Shown here: positions 1 to 12,315 of the stretch, piece after piece
How the letters are laid out: every line of letters starts with the position of its first letter
Position numbering within the stretch: position 1 is the first letter of the stretch
From: Schistosoma haematobium
Taxonomy: Eukaryota; Platyhelminthes; Trematoda; Strigeidida; Schistosomatidae
Assembly: GCF_000699445.3 (NCBI RefSeq)
Contig: NC_067202.1
Coordinates: forward strand, 18,571,760-18,635,759
Direction of reading: 5' to 3'
Length of the DNA: 64,000 bases
Notes under the pieces: generated by a model
What the model was told of the DNA's origin: nothing
Databases searched by the model: none
Seen by the model: only the letters and a program-made list of their open reading frames with translations
Made by a program: the position numbers and the translations under genes

Positions 1-109
1 TAAATTCAGAGTTAGCATGTTATAGACTGTCTCAATAGAATGAAATTGTGGTCACTAATGTACGTTACATCGGTTGAGAAAGTAAGGACGTGAATACGAA
101 CTGATTGTA

Positions 110-1690
110 GAAGAGAACGACCATTAAACTCACTTCAATTTAGATAGTAAATGATTACAGTGCTTATTCATAGCTGAAGTGAGACTAACTATGAATTGAC
201 TGCCAAAATATTTGTTTTCAATTTACTTGCTTTTCACAAAAGCAGTAATATTTTGTAAAATGAGAATTCCATTCATCTCTGTTCTGTGTGTATGTAGATG
301 ACTGTCAGTCACATAAACACATAATTAGAAAGCAGTATTCATTATTCTAACAAAGTTTCATATCACGCCCACTACACAATAGACAATACCATATGATTTG
401 AATAATTAAATATAATGAGGTGATAGATGAAGAGAAAGTATAATCATTGGAATTTCTACAAACAACTGAGTTCATCAGAAATATTCCGATGTTTTTCACT
501 ATTATTTCAGTGTTTTTTTAAAGAATATTTCTTGTGAGAAAACGCATATTAGATGAGTAGAATTGAAGTAGATGCGATGATCATGTGCAATATTCAACTA
601 AGTAATCTTGAATGAATCGTCAAGTGACAGTCCCTAACGTGGTTAGATTTAGGAGGACGTTAGAAGTACATGATGTGTTCAAGCCAAGTAAAGACTGTTC
701 ATCGAGAATAGTGTGTTCCTGTGCAAACAGTGTTATCTTCCAAATCCGTCCAACCATATCTTTTACTTACCAAACACATTGTGGTCTCAAATGAAGTAGA
801 GAAGTGAAACATGAATGCCAGCTTGATCAAAGTAGAGAAGACGAAATACAAATAGATAAACTAACAAGCAATCAATGATAATCATTATGGAACTGAAATC
901 ATGCGTCGCTGTATCATGAAATATCATTAATTGTCAATAAAACTAATGAAGATGTTTCATGAAGAAACTTATCTTCTTGACAATATCGACTCCTGAATTT
1001 GCACGATTGTATTTACAGATTATCTTTTCGTACGTATTAGTGTGTGGTGTAAGAGATGGGTGTTGCAGAGTTCTAATTTGAAACATTCTATGGGGTGCTA
1101 AGGCCGTTGACGAATAATAGATTAAACGTGAGTCCTCTCCTCTTGCTATAGCTTCGGCCTCATCCAAAGCTATTTGAGCATGTTCTATTTATTGTGTAAG
1201 GGAATTTGAACGGAGATTCGCGTGATGGATGTGAAGTGAATCGACTGTGTTTGACAACTGAGTTGTTGATTGATTTGTTCATCCCTTTAAATAATCATAC
1301 AGAGTGGTGCTCGGATCTTCGTTCATCAGGTACAGCCACAAACTGCTTCACGAGAGTAAGCAAACTTGTTGATCAATATTGAGATGGCCAGAGGTAGCAA
1401 ATGAATCTTAAGACTTCCCTGAATGACTTTCATGTTAGATAAACAGTTTGAAGCTGTGTATTAGAAAAGACTTTTTTAAGGATTTGTACGTTTGTTCTTT
1501 GGTGTCTTAGATGCCCTGTCACCCCTGAATTCATTAGTCAAGAACAGAACTTTGTTTGCAACAGTGGGAGAAATTCTGACTTAACATCCCGGTTTCAGAT
1601 TGCTTTCAATGCCCATGGGTTGAAGAAAAAATTTCAGAAGCGTTTGTCGGATTTTATTCAGTTCATCATCAATTTCGTCTTCATTGCATA
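110..1690 (-). repeat. Left arm of large inverted duplication (unrecognised sequence)
   Basis: Two blocks here recur as reverse complements further right. Positions 110-703 match 28847-29446, and 1060-1690 match 27018-27632. The stretch between them (704-1059) has no counterpart. Read on the minus strand, parts look protein-like, for example an Asp/Glu-rich segment around 1100-1170 (DEAEAIARGEDSRLIYYSS) present in both arms, but stops and frameshifts interrupt it in each. I do not recognise the family. It could be a decayed host gene duplicate or a low-copy mobile element. Confidence 0.75.
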
Positions 1691-2135
1691 TTCTGCGTCT
1701 CACGGAGATAGAGAATGGATTGAACTTTTCCTCCAAATCACAGCGCCTTACTTATGAAAGTTTGTATATAGCTCGTTCGGCTTCATTTTGATTGACTTCC
1801 ACTCAAGCAAGTTCGACTATTTTCGATAATTTGATCAACGCACTATACTACATACAAAATAGTTACCTATAAATGGGTTTGTACAACTTCAAAAGTTGAT
1901 ATTGTTGAGAAGAAAAATTTACTCTCCTAAACGTCTCCATTCTTTTTTTCAGCGAATCACCATTAGTTCTAACATTTTTTGTTTAGTGTCTCCTCTTAAT
2001 TGATACTGAAGTGGCTATTATTCTATCGTTACAAGAGTCACATTCCTGATCAGTTAATCATTCAATTTCACTATTTTCATACTAGTCTTCCATCTCTACT
2101 TCGTCACTGATCTCAATGAGAATATTGGTTCAGTC
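1691..2135. other. No gene recognised
   Basis: AT-rich spacer between the duplicated block and the 3' end of the RTE element. No coding signal or repeat was recognised. Confidence 0.5.
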
Positions 2136-2139
2136 AATC

Positions 2140-3776
2140 GAAAAGATACCTTACTTAGTTACATACTTACGCCTGTTACTACGATCGGAGTATAGTCCGC
2201 CGACCACCATTCTCCAACCCACTCTGTCCTGGGCCTTCTTTTCTAGTTCCATCCAATTCTTGTTCATTTTTCTCGTGTCTATTTCCATTTCCCGGCGTAA
2301 CGTGTTCTTTGGTCTCCCACTTTTCTTTTGGCCTGCAGGATTCCATGTGAGGGCTTGTCTTGTGACGCAGTTGGGTGCTTTCCTCAATGTGTGTGCTATC
2401 CACTTCCAGTGCTTCTTCCTGATTTCTCCCTCCTCTGGGATCTGGTTTGTTCTTTCCCACAGTCGGTTGTTGATAATAGTGTCTGGCCAACGGATCCGAA
2501 GTATTTTGCGTAGACAACTGTTATTAAACACCTGTATCTTCTGGATGATGGCTTTCTTGGTTCTCCAGGTTTCTGCCCCATACGGTAGAACTGTCTTGAC
2601 ATTTGTGTTGAAAATCCTGACCCTGGTGTTGGTTGACATTTGTTTTGAGTTGTACATGTTCTTCAGCTGTAAATATACCGCCCTTGCTTTGCCGATCTGT
2701 ACGTTCACATCTGCATCAGATCCACTGCGTTCATCAATGATGCTGCCCGAATATGTAAAGGTTTCTACATCTTCCAAATCTTCTCCGTCAGTTGTGATTG
2801 GATTGGTGCATGCTGTGTTGTATTGGAGAATCTTGCTTTTCCCTTTGTGTATATTGAGACCTACTGATGCTGAGGCTGCTGCCACACTGGTTGTTTTCTC
2901 CTGCATTCGTTGTTGCGATTGCGATGGAAAGACCAGATCATCTGCAAAGTCTAGATCGTCCAACCGCATCCTTGATGTCCACTGTATCCCGTGTTTCCCT
3001 TCAGATGTTGATGTCTTCATGACCCAGTTGATCATCAGGAGAAAGAGAAAGGGTGAGAGTAAGCAACCTTGCCTAACAACGGTCTTCATTTCGAATGGCT
3101 TTGTCAACTGTCCTCCATGCACAATTTTGCAGTGTAATCCACCACAGGAATTCTGGATGGTATTGACTATCTTCTGAGGCACGCCGTAGTTTCGAAGAAG
3201 CTTCCATAGTGCTGTTCTGTCCACGCTATCAAATGCCTTTTCGTAGTCAATGAAGTTGATGTAGATTGGTGAATTCCATTCAATTGATTGTTCCACAATG
3301 ATCCGTAGAGTTGCGATTTGGTCTAAACACGATCTATCCTTACGGAATCCTGCCTGTTGGTCACGGAGTTGGGCGTCTACGCAGTCCTTCATTCCGTTTA
3401 CCAATAACCTGTTGAATACGTTTCTTGTAGTTATCACAGTTGTTGAGATCGCCTTTCTTTGGTATCTTGATCAGATGTCCTTCTTTCTAGTCTGTTGGTA
3501 CTTGTTCTTCATGTCAGTTCTTGAGAAAGAGAATGTGGAGTATCCTTGCAGTCACTGCTACGTCTGCTTTCAGTGCCTCTGCTGAAATTTTGTCTAGTCT
3601 TGCTGCTTTGCCACTCTTGATATGCCTGACGGCCATGCTGATTTCTGCCATTGTTGACGGGCAAACATCGATTGGGACGTCCGTGGGTGCTGCTTCGATG
3701 TTGGGTGGGTTCAGTGTGGCTGGTCGATTCAATAGTTCTTCGAAGCGTTCAACTCACCTGTTTCGTTGTTAATCAA
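2140..3776 (-). pseudogene. RTE-type LINE, 3' half: reverse transcriptase and C-terminus
   Basis: The minus strand encodes a 428-residue open stretch (3437-2151) with the hallmarks of an RTE-clade (schistosome SR2-like) reverse transcriptase. In order it has the AGFRKDRSC box, the [15 protein letters not shown] box, [11 protein letters not shown], and the catalytic [10 protein letters not shown]. The C-terminal region around [13 protein letters not shown] and [12 protein letters not shown] is typical of the family. The 5' adjoining part (3732-3514) carries the upstream RT segment in another frame. The element ends near 2140 with the sequence family's GTAACAGGCGTAAG tail. Reading towards higher coordinates, it is cut at about 3776 by a CR1 insertion and resumes at 10305. 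Frameshifts make it a pseudogene, although the RT core reads through. Confidence 0.92.
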
Positions 3777-4776
3777 GCAAACGGACTGGCGCGCTACGGA
3801 CTGGACGTTACTTTCAGGCCGAGGCCTTTATTTTTATTTTTCTAGGATTCTCGCAGATCTGGATGGATTTTTTTCTTGGAATTATGGAAGATAACTCAAT
3901 TCCTAACTTTTAACGTATAAACTGTGAATTTCATGCCATATGATAAGATCTGAGTTTAACTTATGGTATTTATGATCACATTTATACAATAATTCATAAT
4001 CATATAATTACATATATTCATTTTGACTACACGATCAAATTATACTCTGTCACTTTGAAACAATATATAATCATATTTGACGAAGATTTGCATTTCATAT
4101 CTGTATTCTATTTCTTAAGGAACATATGGTTATATCGTATTTGGATGCTTTAACCCACATAATTTATGTATCTACACGATCTATTCAAACCTCTACCTAA
4201 TATCAAGAAATATATATAACGGTGTATGTTAAAGGACTGTAATCACTATTTTATGAACTGTCATTTAAATCGTATTTGGGTACTATAAATCATTTAATTT
4301 CCGAAATTACCTGTCCAATTCGGTGAGTCTGTCATAGTTTTTTTTTTCGACAGTATATTTTTTTTCCAAAAAGCTGTTTCATATCTTTGTTCATGAAGCA
4401 GCCTAATAATCTAAGACGGTAATAATCTTCTTAACTACTTATCTCTGCACCTCCCTTTTTTTGTAATACGGACTTTCAGTTTATATATGTATCACATACC
4501 GTACTCCCTTTGATTGTTTGATACTAATTATCGACACTTCTGAATTACTTTACTATATAAGGCTATCTTTCGTGACATATATATGTTAAAATTTATACAA
4601 CTTGCTCCTTTATATTCTATTTTGCTTCCACACAGATACTGACATAAATACTTCATCTCCACTACTATCTTCCTGCCATTGTCATCTTTTGTTTTTGACA
4701 CCATTCATCCTCACGATACATTCACTCTTGGTTAAAACATAAATTTTGATTTTTAGACTAACTTGAGCCCTCGGAA

Positions 4777-5085
4777 TTGATTTTTTTTCCATCCCTTTCT
4801 ATTTCCAACATTCTGTTCAATCCACTTGCTATACGTCAATTTCTTATCATGCCACAAAAGAAAATGAGGACTAATGCTTCTAGGCGTCCAGCCAAACGTA
4901 GGAAAACGACACAATTTAACACCACTACTGACACGATTTCCGACAGTTTCAACGAGACGAGCCACTCCGTTCATCCGGAAGCAGACAAGCTTTTACCAGT
5001 TGTCTCCATTCCAGACATGTTGACAACTCTGCTGGTAAACAGTGATGATAATCGCAACTGCAACCATATGGATGCTATAAAATAG
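4777..5085 (+). pseudogene. CR1-like ORF1, N-terminal part
   Basis: A 102-residue frame. The likely translation start is the internal Met at about 4849, which begins a basic segment (MPQKKMRTNASRRPAKRRK) that would suit an RNA-binding ORF1 protein. The frame ends at a stop exactly where a 215-bp dispersed repeat begins. The sequence after that repeat (from 5292) looks like the continuation of ORF1, so the reading frame was probably split by the repeat. Function is inferred from position and composition only. Confidence 0.5.
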
Positions 5086-5297
5086 TTATATAATATACCC
5101 TTGTGGGCCAGGGTAATTTTACATTGGTGTTCAGGAGAACCAGACACCATCCGGACTTTCACGTTAAAACTCAAACAGTGCAGCTCAACCCCGTTTAGCA
5201 GAGGAAGCAGACACCGTACAGGCCTTAACGCTACAATCTGAACAGTACAGCTCAATCCTGTGGAGCAACCACACAGGTATCACGAACACTGGTGGAC
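5085..5297. repeat. 215-bp bipartite repeat, copy 1
   Basis: This block recurs at 37850-38062 with high similarity from TATAATATACCCTTGTG to GGTGGAC. It is internally duplicated: two related halves start with CAGACACC at 5141 and 5208, a 67-bp offset. Here it lies between two parts of the CR1 ORF1 region. No tRNA-like promoter boxes or ORF are evident. It may be a small mobile element or a module of the CR1 itself. Confidence 0.7.
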
Positions 5298-6136
5298 CAA
5301 AAAAAGTTGCAAGTAGACATGAACATTCTCAATCCGCTTAAATATCTCAACAACCACAACCTCACAGAGACTCCAGATCAAATGAATGACATAAATATTT
5401 TCCTAGATCGTGTTGCATCAGAGGTATTTGAAAGAATAAGACGATCTAGCAATGCGATTGTGTTTAATATACCGGATACACATGCCCTTGAAAATATCAA
5501 ATCTAGTCTGCTTAGAGCCAGCAATATGACTCACGTACCAGGTGTATGCACAAGATTAAAACGAAGTCATCCTGGTAGGCACTCACCGATATTGTTCAAA
5601 TTCAACTCATCTGTAGACGACAGTGAATTTTTAACTTCCTCCAATTCATTGAAGCAAAAACAGATTTTCAAGGATATTAAGACCCATGCCAGCGAAAAGC
5701 AGGAAAAGATAGCTACAGACCACCAGCTTCGAACTCTCAAACGCATAATAGTCCTAATGGTCGTAAAGTTAATTCCGATTCTAAGAGGACGTCTAGCTTT
5801 ACAAGTATGCCGCCACCGAAAAGCTCTTCTGAATCTTCTGAAGTTCAAAACCTAGAAGAAAGTAATTCCGATGTAGGTGGTGTCTATCCTCTTGAGAATG
5901 TTGACTTAGATTCAACCCGAAGTAGTTGTGCTCATGACGAATGGGATAACACAGTCCAAACCCCTGTTAGTGCAACATCCAGTTACAGTAACTGTGCAAC
6001 GGACAACAGGAAAACTAATCATAACATTCATATAACTGACCACGCACTTAACGTTGATATATTCGAACCTCGCAAATCATCGCAAGTATGTTTCACAGCA
6101 CACAATCCTCTCCATTTTATGAAGAAGCCAAAATAA
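5292..6136 (+). pseudogene. CR1-like ORF1, main part (two frames)
   Basis: Frame 5292-5855 (187 residues) contains a segment typical of ORF1 proteins of CR1 and related LINEs: SNAIVFNIPD, then a helix-rich stretch, then VCTRLKRSHPGRHSPILFKF. An overlapping frame (5807-6136) continues with an acidic Ser-rich region, so a frameshift near 5810-5855 is likely. The product would be a nucleic-acid-binding partner of the ORF2 protein. No zinc knuckle is visible in the readable part. It sits directly upstream of ORF2. Confidence 0.6.
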
Positions 6137-6378
6137 ACCACAAACCTTGAAAATAGACGCCCTAAACACGTTACCCATACGTCAGGTATAAATAGTTATC
6201 TGAATTGTAATTGGCCACGCGGCCGCACACATAGACCTGATAGCCTTCTTGGTCCGGCTTCCAATATGTACACTATGCCTTTATCAGATGTTGTATCCAA
6301 TAGCAATGAGAAGACTTTTGTTGTAATTCCGCCGGCTGTCCTGCCGGCAACGATAAAGATATTCCACATGATGACAAA

Positions 6379-7191
6379 GTGGTTGAATCTATTTCCCCTC
6401 GCAACACAACTTTTACCTTAGCTAATCCTACGAGTATTCATGGAACTACCAATTGCGATTTATACTCTAACCTGCTTCACTATGATAACTCTGAGTTTCT
6501 TATTCTTTCGTTCAATGCCCGCTCTCTGTCCAATAAAATTATTCATCTTAAAACTCTTTTATTCCTTGTAAATCCAACCATTGTACTTATTACGGAAACG
6601 TGGTGTAATTCATCTATATCCGATCATTCCTTGAGTGTAGATAACTACGTTTTCTTTAGAACCGATAGATGTTATGGAATAGAAGGCGTTACAATTATCT
6701 ATGTCCGTTCAGACATTCAAGCATGCAAATTTGAGGATAAGTCTCTTGATGCTATAGACGACTCCACTTGGGTTACTGTAAATTGTGGATCCCAAAATTA
6801 TTTACTGGGAGGATGCATATATAGATCACCTCATGCGGATACTACGTTTGATAGATTCCTAACAAACATCTTTTCCGTTGCATCGCACCAACCGCATACT
6901 TTTAAAATCATCGGAAGTGATTTTAATCTGCCAAGAATTATATGGGGCTTGACTCCGGTACCAGGTCGATATAACAAGCTAGTTGAAACATTAGAAATTT
7001 GTGGATGGGTTCAACAGGTCCGAAAACCAACCAGGGGGAATAATACACTTGATTTAATGTTCACAATCAACATAGACTCTATCTCAGTGCATACCAGTCA
7101 TGAGTTTTTTATGAGTGACCATAGAGTTGTATTGAGTATTATTCACTCTTTAAACGCCATACAATTGAACTGTAAAGCTTCATTGATGTAA
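6379..7191 (+). pseudogene. CR1-like ORF2, AP-type endonuclease domain
   Basis: A 270-residue frame with the endonuclease/exonuclease/phosphatase fold signatures of LINE ORF2. It begins with the FNARSLSNK strand, then the catalytic-Glu motif LITETWCN, a GSDFNLP motif (usual form GDFN) and the terminal MSDHRVV motif. It would nick target DNA to prime reverse transcription. The frame stops at 7191 just after the domain and RT continues in another frame from about 7200, so a frameshift separates them. Confidence 0.85.
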
Positions 7192-7355
7192 AAAGCAGAC
7201 ATTTTGATCAACAAACATGGAAACGGACTGGAACTGTCATTCAATGTTTACCATGGGAAACTTATTTTACCACAAATAATGTTGACATTGCGATTTCCAA
7301 TCTATACCACAACCTGATATATTGTCTTGACTACATTGCTCCAGTTATTAGCCGT

Positions 7356-9405
7356 GTGGCTTATAATGCTAGTAGGGGCCGAAATACTTTGAAAAGACAA
7401 CTAAGGAAATTAAAATGCCGCTATTACGAGCAGAGTGATGTGTTTGCACTTCAGAGTATACTTAAATTAATCATCAGAAATGCTTCATCTAAACGTAAGT
7501 ATTTTATGAATACAGAAAATAAAACTGTACGTAGTAAAAGCCCAGAATTATCAATACTTCGGCTTTTTAAATCCCGTGCAAAGTCAAATACCCTTGACAC
7601 TACTCAATTCTTCATAGTTGACAGAATCATTGTTAACGACGCGAATACTATAAGCGAACAATTCAGCAAGCACTTCTCGCAGTGCTACAAAACTGGAACT
7701 GAAAACTCCATCATTACATTTCCAATGCTGACATCCAGACATCTGTCGAAAATTGATTTTACACCCTCCAACATCAAGCGGGCCACAGCTGCCCTGCAAA
7801 AGTCTTATGATGGTGGACCTGACGGGATACCTTCATCATTTGTTAAATATGGAAGTAGAGAATTCCCACTATTTTGTTTGAAACTTTTCAATCTATCCAT
7901 GGAATATGGGACCTATCCATTTGTATGGAAAACATCACTTATCATCCATAGATTCAGAACAGGACTACATAGTGATATTAATAACTATAGGCCAATTAAT
8001 TTGCCATCCGTGCTCTCAAGAACCATGAAAAAAATCATCCACAAGCAGCTATTATCATTTTTACTTTCGGCTAGTCTGATCAGCCCATCCCAACACGGGT
8101 TTATGACTAAACGCTCATGTTTCACATCGCACCTGAAGTTTTTTGGTCACATTACCCAGAAAAGAGATGTTGGTCAGCCAGTGATAATTCTTTACTTCGA
8201 TTTTAGTAAGGCTTTCAACAGTGTCTCACACAAACTTCTTTTAAAACTCTCTTCATTTAGCATACAGAATCCCCTTTTATCTTGGCTCAAATCCTTTTTA
8301 GAAGAACGTAGCCAAATCGTTCGCTTTGGATCTTGCTACTCTAGACCTGTGAGTGTAACCAGTGGGGTTATACAAGGAAGTGTGGTTGGTCCATTACTCT
8401 TTCTCCTTTTTATCAATGACGTGTGTTCTCTTCTTCTCTATGGTAAGCCTTTCCTTTTTGCTGATGACCTGAAAGTAGGATATTCATTCTCTTCTCCTAC
8501 GAAAGAAAGTTATATTTCAGCGGTAATCCAAGAGGAAATAAACAAGTTGTACGAATGGACTGTTTCGTAGAATATGCCACTTAATGTTGACAAAAGTGGT
8601 TTTATTCTCATTGTTCGCTGCCTTAACATAAATCTGACTGTACACACACATACACTCAAACCTCTCAACACTGTTCGTGACCTGGGTTTAAGATATAGCA
8701 ACAGTCTGAACTTTTCTGAGCACATTATATCTGAAGTATCCAAAGCTAGAAAGCTAATCTGAATGATAATGATAAACGTTAATAATATCGAATCGAGATT
8801 GTTACTATACAGAAAATTTATCTTACCCATTCTTGAATATGGTATTTTAGTTTACAGTAATTGCAGACATAATGACCTGAATAAAATTGACGGAGTTCAA
8901 AGAAAGTTCACCAAAGCTGTTCTGGGGTTTTCTGATAACAAAGACTATCACCAAAGATGTCAACAAGTCAACTTAGAACCTCTTTCGATCAGACGTATCA
9001 AATTAAATCTTGCATTCATCTACCGGCTTATTAACGGTATTTCCTACTCTTCGGTATCCACCCCTTCATACCTTATGATATCATCCCACAATCTACGCAA
9101 TAAGGAGAATATTCTAGCTATTCCAAGAGCCCACACAAACTTACGCCGGAATTTTTTTCCTTAGTTGCTACTCAACCATGTGGAACAGACTGCCAGTGAA
9201 CCTCCGTTGCAGTGAAACTACAACCCGGTTCAGAATTCTGCTTGAAGATTTTCTTTCCGAAAGTGGACTATGTCACCTACTGAATATCAATGTATTTAAT
9301 AATGATTTAACAAACAAGGTCCATCATCCATTTAATTGCCTGGAAAGCAAAATAACACCTTTAAATCTCTTCACATCTATTTTATTTTATTTCTATTCAT
9401 CTTGA
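7356..9405 (+). pseudogene. CR1-like ORF2, reverse transcriptase and C-terminal domain
   Basis: Reverse transcriptase of CR1/jockey type. Visible motifs in order are NNYRPINLPS, the catalytic-Asp strand LYFDFSKAFNSVSH, GVIQGSVVGPLLFLLFIND and the active-site FLFADDLKV at about 8453-8480. The main frame runs 7356-8570. An in-frame TAG (likely a former Trp codon) stops it, and the thumb and C-terminal region continues in the same frame at 8574-8762 and 8763-9164 after two more stops. The last segment (9178-9405, WNRLPVNLRCS, the usual CR1 C-terminus) is in another frame. The element is therefore dead at several sites. Confidence 0.9.
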
Positions 9406-10304
9406 TATATGAAGTCTGCTTATGTTCGTATCTATAATTATTACTGTTATTAATATCATTACTGTTCACCCGACATATTAGATATTCCTGTTATATCTTC
9501 TTACCTTAATTCCTGACTGTCCTTTGAAATTAGTTGTGACTTTCATAGCATCATTCTTAATTATTATTGCACAAATATTTATACTAATAACCGGGTTTCA
9601 CTCTGTATACTATTACATAAATCTAAATGTATTCACCCGAGTGCATTGTAGGATTTTTATTTTATTTTTCTCAATTGCTGGTTTCCTTCTGAGGTTGATA
9701 CTTATTACGCAATTATTATTCTTAACATGGATGAAACTTTTCACTGGGTGTTTACTTCTTTTCTTTCTCTTCTTTCCTTCTAAATGAATATTATTCTTAA
9801 GATTACGAAGTTTGTAATTAAGACAATAACTTGTGTTACACTTAAATTAACTTCTCAGACCCATTTTATCTTCACTATGCATATATGACTACTCATACAT
9901 ATTGATACTTCATTGTCCTTTTCACTCAATTGAGACTTTCATCGCATCACTCCAAACTATGTGACTGCACAAACATTTATTCTAGCGTCATAACCTACTG
10001 CGATAATAAGTTGTTTTTTCTTAATTATTTTTTTGTTACTAATTTGACGATACACACATAGTCGTTTATTCTTGTTCTGTGTTCATAAACACGCCAACTA
10101 AACTGATTGCGTATTTCATGTCTCCTTAATTTCTTTTCCCTTATTTTCTCCATTTACTCTAAATATTTTTGTTTTAAATATGGCAAGTATAATGCTAACA
10201 TTATTGAAAATGGTGTATTATTGCATTTTTTTGAGGAAACACGAAATGGTTTTTTCACAACACTTATGTACCCATAAGATGTTTGTGAATAATAATAATA
10301 ATAA
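9406..10304 (+). other. CR1-like 3' untranslated region and AAT tail
   Basis: T-rich sequence without credible coding, running from the end of ORF2 to the AAT-repeat tail next to the RTE junction. The small frames inside it are low-complexity hydrophobic shadows. Confidence 0.6.
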
Positions 10305-12315
10305 TATAAATGTTGATGATTACCTTGCCATCCTTGCTTTTCACTGGTCGTTCTGATTTACGGTGATTTCCAGAAGGTTTGTTTGTCGTGTCATACAGTT
10401 GTCTCATGTTTCCCTCTCTTGCAGCCATTTTCGCAATCATTTCTAAATCTTTCACATATTTACGTTTGTCAGTTCTGATGATCCTCTTCATTGGCTTGTT
10501 TACTTCTGTGTAGTCAGCTTGTTTTTTTTAATTTTTTCAAATTTTATTATTAACACTATTTATTTTATTCTATTTGTGTTATCGTTAACCTTATTTCCAC
10601 ATCCATTATTGGTTTGTAATTATCCGTCTCTTTGTATTCTTCACTATCTAATTAGTTACACACATCTTATTACTTAATGATGTTAATGTTTTGTGTTGAC
10701 TATTCCTAGTCTATTTACCCACGTTTATTTGACCTTCTATTGCCAACGATTAACTATAGATAAGAGTCTTGTTATTGTATTTTGTTATTCTTACTATTAT
10801 CGGTTCATCTGTCATCCTACCATCAACTTGTACTTTTACCTATTATGTGTAGAGACTTATTCTATTTCATTGTGATTATTGACCCATATTGCCTTAATTG
10901 GTTTACGTTTTCGTATAAATATTCATGTATCTTGAAGTAAAGCCTAATGACGATCTAATTGAAAACAATTGTTTGCTTCTATGTGTTACTCAGCTTATGC
11001 CTTGGCTTTTTCTGTTCTTTTTCAGCTGCTATTGATTTCCGCCATCTTGTTTCTCCTTCCTTGAATCTTATCCAGTGTATCATCAGTGATCCATTCCTTG
11101 TGACGGTGCTTCTTGTGACCCGGAATCTCATGACATGTTGAAGTGATTGCCTCTTTTATCCATTTCCAGTTGCTCTCCATCAAACTTATTGCTGAGGACT
11201 ATCATCAATTTGTCGAGTTTGTCAGTATGTCAAAGAAAAGCCGTGTCAAACTTTTGTGATATTGTCCGCCCCATTGTCCGGTGCTTCTTGAGTTTCAATT
11301 TCATCTTGACGACCAGCAAGTGATGATCTGAGGATATACCAGCTCCTCCCTTGGTTCTAACGTCTACCATCTTCCTCCCGAACTTTTTGTTGATGCGAAT
11401 ATGGTCGATTTGGATTTGCGTAGTATGATCCGGTGAAGTTCATGTGCCTTTGTGAATGCGCTTATGTGGGAATATAGTGCCACCTATGATCAGTTTATTG
11501 AAGGCACGTAGGTTTGTAAGTCTCTCACCATTTTCATTCCTTTCTCCTAGTCCGTGTCGTCCCATGATGTATTCATATCCAATGATGTCCATTCCAACCT
11601 TGGCATTGAAATCTCCCATCAGAATGGTCAGGTCCTTTTTTGGACACTTTTCGATCATTGACTGCGGCCTATCGTAGAATTGATCTCCAGCGTCTTAATT
11701 GTGGTCGTTGGTAGGCGCATAGCATTGGATGATGTTCATTGAAATGCCCTCTTTCTTTGTTATGAGGGAGGTTTTGATGATCCTTGGTCTCTGAGATTCC
11801 TATCCTATTAGTGCATTTTGTGCTTGTTTGGGCAGTATCAATGCAACGTCTTGGGTATTAAAGGGCAATTTCTTCTTCATGGCCGGAGTATAGCAGAAGC
11901 TCCTCTGACGCTGGTCGCTGTTGTCCAATTGCGTCCAATATGTTTCACTGATCCCAAGCACCTCTAGGTTGTATCTTCTCATTTCTGCAGCAATTTGGAT
12001 AACTCATCAGGTCTCCCACATTGTACGAACATTCTATGTACCTAAATAAATGGTTACTCTGGTTGTCAGAAGGGGCATCGGCCACGTGACTTTCGAAGGA
12101 ACTCAGCCTTCATCATGAGGCGTCATAGTTCTTCTAAATGAAAACCTTCTGAACCCGGGGCGGAGTTTAAAAGATTTGAATGATTTTTTTCCAGTTAGCG
12201 TCTTTTAGTGAGCTAGTTTTCTACGGGATGTTGTCGCTAACCCCATACCCAACCCTCCTCCTTCATCTGGGCTTGATACCGGCAGTAGCCCCTGGAGGGA
12301 CTCCAGGAGGAGTTA
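10305..12315 (-). pseudogene. RTE-type LINE, 5' half: 5' UTR and AP-type endonuclease
   Basis: This is the minus-strand continuation of the RTE found at 2140-3776. From 5' (high coordinate) it shows a structured 5' UTR (about 12315-12030) with the hairpin CTGGAG/CTCCAG, then endonuclease motifs: EVLGISETYW near 11950, LMGDFNAKVG near 11610, and SDHHLLVVKMKL near 11310. The segment nearest the CR1 (10491-10310) encodes the linker RTDKRKYVKDLEM that also occurs at 26020-26200. Frameshifts break the reading frame several times. Together with 2140-3776 it makes one almost complete but dead RTE. Confidence 0.88.

Larger units (their letters stand above)
3777..10304 (+). mobile_element. CR1-like LINE, nearly full length, nested in the RTE
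   Basis: A plus-strand non-LTR retrotransposon fills this interval. It has a GC-rich start near 3777, a long 5' region, ORF1-like frames (4777-6136), ORF2 with endonuclease and RT (6379-9405), a long AT-rich 3' region and a short AAT-repeat tail at about 10287-10304. The host RTE sequence is interrupted exactly at both edges: RTE bases up to 3776 and from 10305 join into the order seen in the uninterrupted copy near 26190. Any target-site duplication is only about 2-4 bp and ambiguous. Confidence 0.85.

Noticed and set aside
2116..3177. 353-residue plus-strand frame
   Set aside because: Antisense shadow of the RTE reverse transcriptase on the minus strand.
10693..11141. Short hydrophobic plus-strand frames
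   Set aside because: Low-complexity T-rich sequence, partly antisense to the RTE 5' half.
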